A stretch of DNA of 64,000 nucleotides from a virus: positions 1-64,000 of IMG/VR virus record IMGVR_UViG_3300043172_000799; one strand, 5' to 3'. This document shows, one piece after another, positions 24,802 through 32,601 of the stretch. Under the pieces are notes generated by a model. That model had not been told where the DNA came from. It ran no database searches and saw only the letters and a list, made by a program, of their open reading frames with translations. Every line of letters begins with the position of its first letter. The first letter of the stretch is position 1. Made by a program: the position numbers and the translations under genes.

Positions 24802-25094
24802 ATCCGTAACTTCTTTACATTCTCAGGCTTTACATATCTCCAACCCTTGAATTGTTCATTATATCTCTTAATTGTGGTGTAGTACCCATTATCAAGCTCT
24901 ATATCATTTACAAAATACATCAATTGACAGTGTTCTCCTAGAGGAAGAAAAACTCCCTCATCATCTACCCTGAACTTCCCGTCTAACAAAGCATTCTCTG
25001 AGTTAAATACCAGATAGCCTTTATCCAGTGAATCATTTATCTTATGGGCTATTCTTACAGCATTTTCCCAACGTTTCTCATACATAGGTTTCAT
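24798..25094 (-). CDS. Hypothetical protein, 98 aa
   Basis: Not recognised. A basic protein, tyrosine-rich at the C-terminus. Coupled to both neighbours by 4-bp overlaps. Confidence 0.6.
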   Translation of the reverse strand: MKPMYEKRWENAVRIAHKINDSLDKGYLVFNSENALLDGKFRVDDEGVFLPLGEHCQLMYFVNDIELDNGYYTTIKRYNEQFKGWRYVKPENVKKLRI

Positions 25095-25519
25095 ACGTCC
25101 CCCATCATCTTCTTAGTGTATACTAATTCAACTTTATCTATAAAAACTTGCCATCCATGTTCATCTGGATTAATCCTTAATCGTTGCTTTATCTCATCAG
25201 AATCAATATACTCAATTGATAAGCTCCAATCCCCATCACCCCAATATCTGATAGAGAAGTTGTTGTAGAAGCCACCCTCACCTGTAGTGACAATCCTCTC
25301 ATCTATAAATTCTGTGAAAGCATTCAGTAGTAAATCAGAATCTTCTATTGAATTGTATGCTGATGTACTTCTGGATGTTACATTACTAACAGGAGTAATT
25401 TCTTCCTCATTGGGGATCTCTTTGTTCTGTATCATCCCTAGTAGTGTCAGCCCCATTAGAGCAAATAACACTACTATTATTACTATAGTTATTATTTGGT
25501 GTGTTTTTTGTGATATCAT
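25091..25519 (-). CDS. Single-pass membrane protein, 142 aa
   Basis: One N-terminal transmembrane helix (residues about 8-30, IITIVIIVVLFALMGLTLLG) and an extracytoplasmic or cytosolic acidic domain. Function unknown. Overlaps the zinc-ribbon gene by 4 bp. Confidence 0.65.
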   Translation of the reverse strand: MISQKTHQIITIVIIVVLFALMGLTLLGMIQNKEIPNEEEITPVSNVTSRSTSAYNSIEDSDLLLNAFTEFIDERIVTTGEGGFYNNFSIRYWGDGDWSLSIEYIDSDEIKQRLRINPDEHGWQVFIDKVELVYTKKMMGDV

Positions 25520-25704
25520 ACTTCCTCCCCTGTTATTAAATTATAGTCCTTTTCATTCAGACATTGTGTATTAGGGCAAGACATAGTTTTATTATTATCT
25601 GCAAAAAGAACGTCCCTACAATCAGGACATACAAACCACTCATGATACCGGTGATCTGCATTCCATGCCTTTATTACTTGTTCACGTGTCAATGCTTTAG
25701 CCAT
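25516..25704 (-). CDS. Hypothetical zinc-ribbon protein, 62 aa
   Basis: Contains CPDCRDVLFADNNKTMSCPN and a later C, a zinc-ribbon layout. The N-terminus is a short helix (LTREQVIKAW). Function unknown. Confidence 0.65.
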   Translation of the reverse strand: MAKALTREQVIKAWNADHRYHEWFVCPDCRDVLFADNNKTMSCPNTQCLNEKDYNLITGEEV

Positions 25705-25718
25705 TTTATCTCCTTATT

Positions 25719-25901
25719 CTAAGTAGTTTCTTCATACTCTTTATTGAGTACCTTTCTTTCACTTCTAAGAGACTCCATAGTTTCATGTACACTTACTAAG
25801 TCACATGAAGTACTAAGCCTCTTATTATTCAAACTTCTAAGCTCATCACAAATCTCTTCCAGTCTACCTTCTATCTCATAAGCTCTATCTGATAATAACA
25901 T
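25719..25901 (-). CDS. Small coiled-coil protein, 60 aa
   Basis: Rich in Glu, Leu, Arg and Ser in heptad-like pattern throughout; probably a short coiled coil. Coupled by a one-base overlap to the previous gene. Confidence 0.6.
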   Translation of the reverse strand: MLLSDRAYEIEGRLEEICDELRSLNNKRLSTSCDLVSVHETMESLRSERKVLNKEYEETT

Positions 25902-26077
25902 TACACTTCTCCTATGTTCTCTCTAAAGAATCTTGCAGAAGCACTAATGCCATAACCATATTGTTTCCCAATATACTTAATGGTTTTAGCCTTAGAATTT
26001 GTTGCATAATATTCTTCTACATTCTTTTTCATTTTAGTAAGTCTTTCCCTATACTGTCTTGCTCCTGTTAAATTCAT
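25901..26077 (-). CDS. Small HTH-like protein, 58 aa
   Basis: I start at ATG 26077, behind GGAGGAAACA; the frame itself opens at 26107 but lies over the promoter. It reads MNLTGARQYRERLTKMKKNV and has a basic helix-turn-helix-like second half. First gene of the long leftward transcript. Confidence 0.6.
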   Translation of the reverse strand: MNLTGARQYRERLTKMKKNVEEYYATNSKAKTIKYIGKQYGYGISASARFFRENIGEV

Positions 26078-26097
26078 TGTTTCCTCCGTATAATCTA

Positions 26098-26126
26098 AAT
26101 GTATCACATGATGGGAGGGTTGTCAA
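26098..26126 (-). promoter_or_regulatory. Leftward early promoter
   Basis: Minus strand TTGACA (26121-26126), 17-nt spacer, TACATT (26098-26103), directly upstream of ATG 26077. It starts the leftward block and is divergent from the promoter at 26258. Confidence 0.75.
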
Positions 26127-26257
26127 GAGGAAAATGAAAAGATTTCAAAGGAGGGGTGGCCTATACTATGGGTGAGTATAAGAAAAGGACCACCCCCTTC
26201 ATTTTAATTCCCAAGAAATTCAAGAAAGGCTTCCCTAATTATTTTAATTTTACCTAC

Positions 26258-26286
26258 TTGACAATAAACGACTTCCGTGTTATAAT
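26258..26286 (+). promoter_or_regulatory. Rightward consensus promoter
   Basis: TTGACA (26258-26263), 17-nt spacer, TATAAT (26281-26286), a perfect consensus, 33 bp before ATG 26319. Facing the leftward promoter across about 130 bp, it forms a natural regulatory switch region. Confidence 0.85.
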
Positions 26287-26318
26287 GTCTTAAGAACAGA
26301 ATTAAAAAGGAATTGAAA

Positions 26319-26759
26319 ATGATCGACAAAACTTACGAGCTGATACATCTATACCTAGAAGACGAGATTAGGATTTCATTACATGAGCTTGCACAGGTGT
26401 TTGAAACAACAGTTAAGAAACTGACAGAAGTATGCCATGAACTATCTATAGGTATGATCACAGTAGATAACTATGTTTATGTGAACAAGGTTACTACAGA
26501 GTATGACAATGCATTCTCTCTATTGGAGCTTTATGTAAATGATAGTGGTATTGAGGATAAAGTATTATCATATATTAAAGAGAATCAGCCAACTACAAAA
26601 TATACTATAGCACAAGAACTAGGTTATTCAAGAGAAGTTATATGGAGGATTTTGGATTCAATTACATTTAAAGATGTTAAGTTATGGGAACATCCTGTTG
26701 GAAAAGTTGATATGTTATTTTATGGGGAGGAACTGGCTGAGGAATATGATACAGTTTAA
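26319..26759 (+). CDS. Two-HTH regulator, 146 aa
   Basis: Two helix-turn-helix-like segments: ISLHELAQVFETTVKKLTEV near the N-terminus, and TKYTIAQELGYSREVIWRIL in the second half. It sits directly after the perfect rightward promoter in the divergent control region, so regulation of early transcription is likely. ATG 26319 is chosen (AAGGAATTGAAA upstream) over a TTG at 26313. Confidence 0.65.
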   Translation: MIDKTYELIHLYLEDEIRISLHELAQVFETTVKKLTEVCHELSIGMITVDNYVYVNKVTTEYDNAFSLLELYVNDSGIEDKVLSYIKENQPTTKYTIAQELGYSREVIWRILDSITFKDVKLWEHPVGKVDMLFYGEELAEEYDTV

Positions 26760-26803
26760 TACAATCACTGAAGGAAATAAACTGATTGGAGAGCTACGGT
26801 GTA

Positions 26804-26865
26804 CAGTTGTGTGCTCCTGAAACTATGTTGGGTGTATCCTGAATTTATACCAATAGTTTCAGGAG
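26804..26865 (+). promoter_or_regulatory. Hairpin burying the HNH ribosome site
   Basis: CTCCTGAAACTAT (26814-26826) is the exact complement of ATAGTTTCAGGAG (26853-26865). The right arm holds AGGAG, the Shine-Dalgarno of the HNH gene at 26872. It is preceded by CAGTTGTGTGCTCC (26804-26817). Read-through RNA would fold and limit translation. Confidence 0.75.
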
Positions 26866-26871
26866 AATTAC

Positions 26872-27837
26872 ATGAAGAGAATATGTATCCGTTGTAATAT
26901 AGAAAAAGAAGAGAGTGAGTTTTATAGAGAACGTAAAGTCTGCTTAATATGCACTAAGATACAAAGGGACAATCGTAGTAAGAAAAGGGTAGATTATTAC
27001 AATGCCAACAAAGATTTTATTTTGAAAAATCATAAAATAACAAAAAAAGTATGTAGTGGATGTAAGGAGGAAAAATTTCTTTCTGAGTTTTGGCTGGCTA
27101 ATAACACTAAGGACTATACTACAGCTAAATGTGCTGTATGCACTAAAAAGTACTCTTGGTCTTATTCCCAAAATGAACTAAGACCTAATAAAATCAGAGA
27201 CGAAATTTTACAAAAACAAGAAGATGATGGTATTCTCAAGTATTGCCCTAATTGTGAGACTGAAAAGTCTATATGTAAATTTAGAGTGTCAGGTAGAGAA
27301 GGAGGGTACTATGATTTTAGAACCCCTCTTTGCATTGAATGTGGAGATATTACTAAAAAAGAACTAGCACATGAAAAATACATGGAGAATCAACAATACA
27401 ATATTAATAAAAGTAAAGCTTATAATAAAAAGAAGTATCACGAAGATAAGCAATACAAAATACTGTCCAATTTACGCTCCAGATTACACACCGCAGTTAC
27501 TAATGAGGGACACAACAAATATGGCAGTACTATGGGTTTAGTTGGTTGTAGTGGGGAAGATCTGGTGTTTCATTTAGAAAACCAGTTCACGGAAAGAATG
27601 TCTTGGGATAACCATACTACCAATGGTTGGCATATAGACCATATAATCCCTTGTAATTACTTTGACTTATCCAAAGAAGAGAACCAGAGAATCTGTTTTC
27701 ATTATTTGAATTTACAACCTCTTTGGTGGAATGATAATCTTTCAAAAAAGAAGAACCATATTCCAGATAATATAGAAGAGATTGTACTTAGTATTAAAGA
27801 AGAATTGGGATGGGAAGTCTCTACTACAGTACAGTAG
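26872..27837 (+). CDS. HNH homing endonuclease (family copy 3)
   Basis: 321 residues. Three N-terminal Cys knuckle pairs (CIRCNIEK...CLIC; CSGCKEEK...CAVC; CPNCETEK...CIEC) are followed by a KKYHEDKQYK linker and the HNH core GWHIDHIIPCNYFDL...CFHYLNLQPLWWNDNLSKK. It shares the C-terminal half with the other copies in this window, but its fingers differ, consistent with a different target. Translation is probably controlled by the upstream hairpin. Ends in TAG. Confidence 0.88.
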   Translation: MKRICIRCNIEKEESEFYRERKVCLICTKIQRDNRSKKRVDYYNANKDFILKNHKITKKVCSGCKEEKFLSEFWLANNTKDYTTAKCAVCTKKYSWSYSQNELRPNKIRDEILQKQEDDGILKYCPNCETEKSICKFRVSGREGGYYDFRTPLCIECGDITKKELAHEKYMENQQYNINKSKAYNKKKYHEDKQYKILSNLRSRLHTAVTNEGHNKYGSTMGLVGCSGEDLVFHLENQFTERMSWDNHTTNGWHIDHIIPCNYFDLSKEENQRICFHYLNLQPLWWNDNLSKKKNHIPDNIEEIVLSIKEELGWEVSTTVQ

Positions 27838-28243
27838 ATTTTATATAATAATCTTTTTTCATTTCTAATTTTCCACTCTAATTTACAGCTTTTGCCTCCA
27901 AAACTATTTAAGAAGTGATACGTGGAGAGAATAGGCGTTGGGAGGCTGAAATGTACGATTTTGGACCCCCCAAACTATATGAGCCGGACTATTTTCAGCC
28001 AGCTTTTTCTTAGTTCAGCCTACCTAAATTTATTAGTCTATCCTAACTTAGCCTAGCCTAAGTCTGAATTTTATTTTAAGCATGTCCCCTTCACCCCCTA
28101 CAATTAATATAGTTAACATTTCCCTTTTCAGGATTTAATTTCCTTATACTGTATATTATCACGATTAAAATAATACTGTCAATAGTTTTTTATTTTATTT
28201 GTAGAAATAAAAAAGGAAGCACAACTGTACTTCCCTGGTAAGA
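27838..28243. other. Non-coding junction, left edge of the AT-rich island
   Basis: 405 bp without a supported gene. It holds short repeats of CCTA and AGCCTA type and the left arm of the island inverted repeat (28042-28060). Composition changes from the phage average to much more A+T within this stretch. Confidence 0.6.
28042..28060. repeat. Left arm of a 19-nt inverted repeat flanking the island
   Basis: CCTAACTTAGCCTAGCCTA here is the reverse complement, with one mismatch, of 38285-38303. The two copies enclose the AT-rich block. Confidence 0.65.
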
Positions 28244-28490
28244 TCAAAAATAATTCCAATAGAAATTATTAACCGCTATATTCAAATTGAATAATCTAAA
28301 AAAGTTAAATATCCTTTTTCCGGTATTGTACTTTTTTAAAGCTTCTTTCTTACTGCTATACTCATGTTTTTTCATATAGATATCAATAGATACATTTTGA
28401 AATTCTATATATGCAGCATGTAAAGCGAGCATATTCTCTATGCTATTTTTAATATAAAAACCGTAGTAATACTTTAATGATTTTTTTCAT
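28244..28490 (-). pseudogene. Small island gene with a frameshift in an A7 run (81 aa if restored)
   Basis: AAGGAGAATT precedes an ATG at 28490 followed by seven A residues (28481-28487 on plus). As given it stops after MKKIIKVLLRFLY. With six A residues it reads MKKSLKYYYGFYIKNSIENM and continues through an open frame to 28244. Either transcriptional slippage at A7 or an assembly indel. The intact downstream frame alone would start at ATG 28432. Function unknown. Confidence 0.5.
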
Positions 28491-28511
28491 AATTCTCCTT
28501 ATACAGAAATC

Positions 28512-28538
28512 CCCCTATATAATCATAGGGGAATTTTT
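28512..28538. terminator. Hairpin with T-run
   Basis: CCCCTAT (28512-28518) pairs with ATAGGGG (28525-28531) and is followed by AATTTTTTA on the plus strand. It lies between two leftward genes; it may act in either direction. Confidence 0.5.
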
Positions 28539-28672
28539 TATTTCTTCTTTCTTAGTATCAAAATTTCTGCCTGTAGTTTTGTATTAGATTGAAATAACTG
28601 ACTGTTTCCTATTACTGCTCCAATTACATAACCTAGTGTAAAACCTAATAGAGCACCGATTAAATAGTTGAT
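28538..28672 (-). CDS. Small membrane protein, 44 aa, unusual start
   Basis: The frame reads (I)NYLIGALLGFTLGYVIGAV then a polar tail ending RKKK. AGGAGG lies 7 nt before an ATC codon at 28672, and an in-frame TAA is two codons upstream, so ATC must start it unless a base is wrong. A clear Gly-rich membrane helix. Confidence 0.4.
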   Translation of the reverse strand: MNYLIGALLGFTLGYVIGAVIGNSQLFQSNTKLQAEILILRKKK

Positions 28673-28818
28673 AGATTAACCTCCTGTATATTTCTTTTAA
28701 AGTTACTTTCTTTTTTATATCCTTTTTTAACTATTTTTTCTACTCTGTTGAATTTTGTTAAATTTCGTTTCTTTTCAAAACTTGTCATTTTTTCAGCTTC
28801 ATTAATTGTAATTGTCAT
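28660..28818 (-). CDS. Basic island protein, 52 aa
   Basis: Start at ATG 28818 behind AAGGAAGTACAGAAA, the standard leader of island genes. It begins MTITINEAEKM and is Lys-rich throughout. Function unknown. Confidence 0.55.
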   Translation of the reverse strand: MTITINEAEKMTSFEKKRNLTKFNRVEKIVKKGYKKESNFKRNIQEVNLSTI

Positions 28819-28850
28819 TTTCTGTACTTCCTTATAGAACATATTTTAAG

Positions 28851-28915
28851 CAATTAATTGCTTATCAATCCATACTAACAATTATTAATATGGATCAATC
28901 AACAATTAATTTTTA
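28851..28915 (-). repeat. Island promoter/operator repeat, copy A
   Basis: Contains CAATTAATTGCTTATCAATC and a facing TATGGATCAATCAACAATT. The CCATA...TATGG half sites form an inverted repeat. It lies upstream of the leftward gene starting at 28818. Confidence 0.7.
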
Positions 28916-29251
28916 GGCACTATACAAAAAATTGTTTTTCATTTCTTCCGTTGTTTCATCAGTATAAGTAATATACCATTTATAGTTTTTTTGATGTATT
29001 CCAGATACTAATAAACCGAATTCATTTATTAAAACATTCAGTCTATTTCTAGTAACATTTGTTTTATATCCGGCATTCGTTACTTTTAAAAGAGTAATTT
29101 CATCTGTATATCTTATTTCTGCAATTATTGAACTATGTAAACGTACAATAGTTAAACTTTCATGCTCGTTATAGTGTGTAGATGTATTGTTCTTACTCCA
29201 ATTCTTTTTTGCTTTGATTGCTTCAATCATTTCTTTTTCAATTGTTTGCAT
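28913..29251 (-). CDS. Hypothetical island protein, 112 aa
   Basis: Start at ATG 29251 behind AAGGAATTTAAATCT. The first third is helical; the rest is beta-rich (SLTIVRLHSSIIAEIRYTDE). Not recognised. Confidence 0.6.
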   Translation of the reverse strand: MQTIEKEMIEAIKAKKNWSKNNTSTHYNEHESLTIVRLHSSIIAEIRYTDEITLLKVTNAGYKTNVTRNRLNVLINEFGLLVSGIHQKNYKWYITYTDETTEEMKNNFLYSA

Positions 29252-29303
29252 AGATTTAAATTCCTTATACATTTTATTTAAACAAAATAAATTGTTTAAC
29301 TAA

Positions 29304-29327
29304 ATGCAGTAATAAAGATTACTGCAT
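29304..29327 (-). terminator. Perfect hairpin after the 206-aa gene
   Basis: ATGCAGTAAT (29304-29313) and ATTACTGCAT (29318-29327) form a 10-bp stem with a 4-nt loop, then TTTAGTT on the minus strand, 13 bp downstream of the stop at 29340. Confidence 0.65.
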
Positions 29328-29339
29328 AAAATTAAAAAA

Positions 29340-29960
29340 TCAATTCTTATCTTTTAACCACTGTATAGACTGATTTTCAAGAATTTCCATGTCATAGCAA
29401 ACCTGAGAAATACAACTGTCAAGCAATATTGCTTGTCCTGTTGTTTGTCTTCCCCATATAGTTAATCCATAATTTTCTATGATAATTTCCCCTTGTTCTT
29501 CTAATTTTCCCGCTAAAAAATCAGAAACAATCCAGTATTCATAAATTTCTTGAATTTGGTTAAATTCCATGTCTTCCAGTGTTTCAATTTTACCTTGAAA
29601 AATATCAAGAAATTTTTGAGCTGTTTCATGTTTTTTTACAAATATAGAAAAATATTCATTATCTCTATATCTAAACATTTCTATTTTATGAAAATAGTAA
29701 TCTTTTATTTCTTCCAGCTCTTCAATTTTGCTTTCAATTTCTTCAATTTTTTCATCTCTGTCACTTTCAAACATTTCACCAAATTCATCTGAATACCCAT
29801 AATAAGAGATATATTCTATGATATCAATACCCTTTTCATAATCTAAGCTGTTCAATTCTTGCAATTCGGCAACCATACTACTAACACAAGCATAAACATG
29901 AATTCCTACAAATTTACTTTTAATTTCCTGATTTTTAGAGCTGTTCATTTTTTCTATCAT
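29340..29960 (-). CDS. Hypothetical acidic island protein, 206 aa
   Basis: Not recognised. Glu/Ile-rich, with a predicted coiled coil around residues 70-95 (DRDEKIEEIESKIEELEEIK). The C-terminal part is beta-like and ends in the recurrent island theme of short acidic domains. Confidence 0.6.
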   Translation of the reverse strand: MIEKMNSSKNQEIKSKFVGIHVYACVSSMVAELQELNSLDYEKGIDIIEYISYYGYSDEFGEMFESDRDEKIEEIESKIEELEEIKDYYFHKIEMFRYRDNEYFSIFVKKHETAQKFLDIFQGKIETLEDMEFNQIQEIYEYWIVSDFLAGKLEEQGEIIIENYGLTIWGRQTTGQAILLDSCISQVCYDMEILENQSIQWLKDKN

Positions 29961-29992
29961 ATAGACATCCTATAATTTTATTTAAACAATTT

Positions 29993-30056
29993 CAATTAAT
30001 TGCTTATCAATCCATACTATAATAATAAATAATATGGATCAATCAATAATCAATTA
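29993..30056 (-). repeat. Island promoter/operator repeat, copy B
   Basis: Same unit as copy A. On the minus strand it presents TTGATC, 17 nt, TAGTAT, so it may be the promoter of the 206-residue gene as well as an operator. Confidence 0.7.
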
Positions 30057-30338
30057 AAGATCAATTACATTTTCAGATAGTGCCCAGTTATACAAACATT
30101 CATCATTTAGAATCCATGTTTCTAACTCTCCATAAATTTCTGATTTACTACTATCAATTAAAAAATCATTGTCAATACAATTTGCAGAAATTAAGGAATT
30201 TATTATTTCTTCCTTGTGTTGGTCAATAAAATCCTCTATTGACATAGAATTACTTTTAAGTTCTTCAATTTCATTTTCCAGTTCTTCAAGTTCACTTTCT
30301 TTTTTTTCAATTTTTTCCGTTAGAGTTTCTTGATACAT
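30054..30338 (-). CDS. Hypothetical coiled-coil island protein, 94 aa
   Basis: The first 45 residues are Glu/Leu coiled coil (KIEKKESELEELENEIEEL). The remainder is acidic with a C-terminal Trp motif. AGGAAGTATAAAC precedes the ATG. Function unknown. Confidence 0.6.
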   Translation of the reverse strand: MYQETLTEKIEKKESELEELENEIEELKSNSMSIEDFIDQHKEEIINSLISANCIDNDFLIDSSKSEIYGELETWILNDECLYNWALSENVIDL

Positions 30339-30368
30339 GTTTATACTTCCTGTAGTTTATTTAAACAA

Positions 30369-30431
30369 AATTAATTGCTTATCAATCCATATTATCACAA
30401 TAAATAATATGGATCAATCAATAATTAATTT
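30369..30431 (-). repeat. Island promoter/operator repeat, copy C
   Basis: Third copy of the unit. On the minus strand TTGATC, 17 nt, TAATAT precedes the gene starting at 30338. The CCATATTAT...ATAATATGG arms are perfectly complementary over 9 bp. Confidence 0.7.
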
Positions 30432-30595
30432 AAAATATTGGCTACTGCTATAATATGTTCATTACTACAACAGTTAATTTCAGCATGTTTATCAGTTTCA
30501 AAAATCCTAGCATTTTGTAAATTACTAGTATAGGAATTTTTTCTTCCTGCCTTATTAACAAATTTACTATCTTTGGTTCTTACTAATACATACAT
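30425..30595 (-). CDS. Small island protein, 56 aa
   Basis: A frame from ATG 30595 (AAGGAAGTGTAAAC upstream) to TAA 30425. It reads MYVLVRTKDSKFVNKAGRKN...SYTSNLQNARIF. I know similar short phage proteins with this SYT..L..AR layout, of unknown function. Confidence 0.6.
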   Translation of the reverse strand: MYVLVRTKDSKFVNKAGRKNSYTSNLQNARIFETDKHAEINCCSNEHIIAVANILN

Positions 30596-30703
30596 GTTTA
30601 CACTTCCTTAAAATATTTGATATACTCTAATAATAACTAGAATTTTCATATTGTCAACAGAATTCATAAAAATAATACTTTCATAAAATAATTTAAATAA
30701 TTC

Positions 30704-30730
30704 TTGACAAGCTTTTAAACATGGTATAAT
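30704..30730 (+). promoter_or_regulatory. Rightward island promoter
   Basis: TTGACA (30704-30709), 15-nt spacer, TATAAT (30725-30730), upstream of the rightward island genes. The short spacing is the only weakness. Confidence 0.6.
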
Positions 30731-30764
30731 TTTTATAGTATCTTATATTAAGGAAGTGTAAAGA

Positions 30765-30989
30765 ATGATTAAAACAACGATTAAAACAATTAAAGAAAAT
30801 TTTACTTTTATGGGTAGAAGATTTTTAAAAGATGATACTTGCATAATAACGGAAAAAGAAATTTTCCATTGTTATATAGGGGATAGAACAAATTCAATAA
30901 TTGCTGAAAATTTATTTACTAATGAATTTGACTCAATGCCTACAGCAATACACAACGAATTATCAATAAATATTATTGGAAATTCATAA
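30765..30989 (+). CDS. Hypothetical island protein, 74 aa
   Basis: Not recognised. Preceded by AAGGAAGTGTAAAGA, the island leader. First gene after the rightward promoter. Confidence 0.6.
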   Translation: MIKTTIKTIKENFTFMGRRFLKDDTCIITEKEIFHCYIGDRTNSIIAENLFTNEFDSMPTAIHNELSINIIGNS

Positions 30990-31000
30990 TTGACTTATAG

Positions 31001-31027
31001 GATACATTAATATAATATTAGTGTATC
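31001..31027 (+). promoter_or_regulatory. Intergenic hairpin of the island
   Basis: GATACATTAAT (31001-31011) pairs with ATTAGTGTATC (31017-31027), followed by TTATT. A related hairpin with the same outer ATAGGATA...TATCTTATT frame lies at 35032-35075. Terminator or processing site. Confidence 0.55.
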
Positions 31028-31058
31028 TTATTAAATCAATTATTAAGGAAGTGAAAAA

Positions 31059-31256
31059 ATGACACTTGAAGAAATATGTGAAAGCTTATGTACATATGAT
31101 GCAAGAAGTCCTGACTATGAAATGCATATACAATGCATTTCAGCAGACTTGACTGAAATACCCGAACCACGGAATAATTGCAAATGTGATAATTGTTTTT
31201 ATGGACGTGATAAACTAGCTATAGAAATATTAAAATATAGGGATAATCACTCATAA
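31059..31256 (+). CDS. Hypothetical Cys-containing island protein, 65 aa
   Basis: Cysteines at about 7, 11, 26, 41, 43 and 46 (CKCDNCFYGRDK) suggest metal binding. Leader AAGGAAGTGAAAAA. Function unknown. Confidence 0.6.
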   Translation: MTLEEICESLCTYDARSPDYEMHIQCISADLTEIPEPRNNCKCDNCFYGRDKLAIEILKYRDNHS

Positions 31257-31270
31257 AGGAAGTAAATAAA

Positions 31271-31540
31271 TTGTTTAATGAATATGGTAATAAAATAAAA
31301 TATCTAATGCAAAGTAAACTGATATATTCAATACCTAATTATGGGCAAATTCCACGAATTTTTACTGAGCAAAGTTTTTATGAATATATTTTAGTTTGTG
31401 AAAATCTTACACATACAAGTTTACAAATTCCATTAGATGTGATGAAGGCTCAAACATTTGCGGATAATAACAATTTAAAAAGAATTTCAAGTTTTGGACA
31501 TATAGCACTATGGGAAGAAAAAGAGAATAAGGAAGTATAA
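31271..31540 (+). CDS. Hypothetical island protein, 89 aa
   Basis: Starts with TTG at 31271 behind AAGGAAGTAAATAAA. Not recognised; no motif or membrane segment. Confidence 0.55.
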   Translation: MFNEYGNKIKYLMQSKLIYSIPNYGQIPRIFTEQSFYEYILVCENLTHTSLQIPLDVMKAQTFADNNNLKRISSFGHIALWEEKENKEV

Positions 31541-31542
31541 AA

Positions 31543-31812
31543 ATGAAAAATACAAAAATAGACAACTTTGATGAAATGACAAAAACAGGAGAGGAAACAA
31601 CCAGATTGCTCTCTGTAAGGTTAAAAATTCCAGTGTCAAAATTTGAAATCTATAGAGATAACCAGTTTAAATTTCCTAGATATATTATAAGAATTAATCA
31701 TAATGATCATGATATTACTCTAGATCGTATGACACTAAATATCTTGTTATCCGTGTATAGCTTTCAATATGTAGCTTTTGATGAAGAAAATGATATTTAT
31801 ATATATTTTTAG
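31543..31812 (+). CDS. Hypothetical island protein, 89 aa
   Basis: Not recognised. Begins MKNTKIDNFDEMTKTGEETT; the second half is beta-rich. AAGGAAGTATAAAA precedes the ATG. Confidence 0.6.
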   Translation: MKNTKIDNFDEMTKTGEETTRLLSVRLKIPVSKFEIYRDNQFKFPRYIIRINHNDHDITLDRMTLNILLSVYSFQYVAFDEENDIYIYF

Positions 31813-31841
31813 ATTAACATAGTAAAAAAGAAGTAAATAAA

Positions 31842-32588
31842 ATGATAGACATTTTTAAAGAACTGAAATCAGAGAAAAAAGAAAATTGCAAAGTTAACGG
31901 TTATGACAATATAAAAAATACTTGCAATTATTTATTGGAAGTGCTGGAAGATAAAAAATATTACAATCATTACAATAAAATGCAATTTTCAATAAATGCA
32001 AAATTATGTAAATCTCATCACTTTGCAGACTCTGAAGATTGTAAAAATGTAATAATTGACATTTTAAAAAATCAATACAATGTCAATAAAGATTATGAAA
32101 AAGTTTTTAATCTTCTTAATATATCAGATGAAGAAATTATGGATTTACATAATTATTGGATTGAAGACAATCAAGGCTATATAAAAGAAATTCTTTCAGA
32201 TTCTGTCATCTATGATGAGACTGAAATAAAGGAAATTCTTTCTATTATTAAAAATGATTCAATTGGTTTTTATGGTAGAAGTGGTGGGAACTTATGTTTT
32301 AATACTGATATAGATTTTAATGAAGAACTGGAAACAATTATACATTGGATTGATGAAGATTACATAAAATATGAGTATGATTACAATAGACTGCAATCAG
32401 ATGTAAAAGAATGGTTTAATTGTATCATGGGATTAAAATTTGTATTAGATGATATTAAAACATTGATTGATGGTTCAAGTTTTCATGATGAATTAAAATT
32501 TAGATATGAAATTGAAATAGAAGATAATACAGAAATTCAGGAAATTATTATTAATGAGTGCAAGCAATTAAATTTAGATATAATATAA
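31842..32588 (+). CDS. Hypothetical acidic island protein, 248 aa
   Basis: Not recognised. Very rich in Asp, Glu, Ile, Lys and Asn. The sequence looks helical throughout, with no cysteine motif. It resembles in style the 208- and 360-residue island proteins and may share their origin. Confidence 0.6.
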   Translation: MIDIFKELKSEKKENCKVNGYDNIKNTCNYLLEVLEDKKYYNHYNKMQFSINAKLCKSHHFADSEDCKNVIIDILKNQYNVNKDYEKVFNLLNISDEEIMDLHNYWIEDNQGYIKEILSDSVIYDETEIKEILSIIKNDSIGFYGRSGGNLCFNTDIDFNEELETIIHWIDEDYIKYEYDYNRLQSDVKEWFNCIMGLKFVLDDIKTLIDGSSFHDELKFRYEIEIEDNTEIQEIIINECKQLNLDII

Positions 32589-32601
32589 GGAAATAAATAA
32601 A

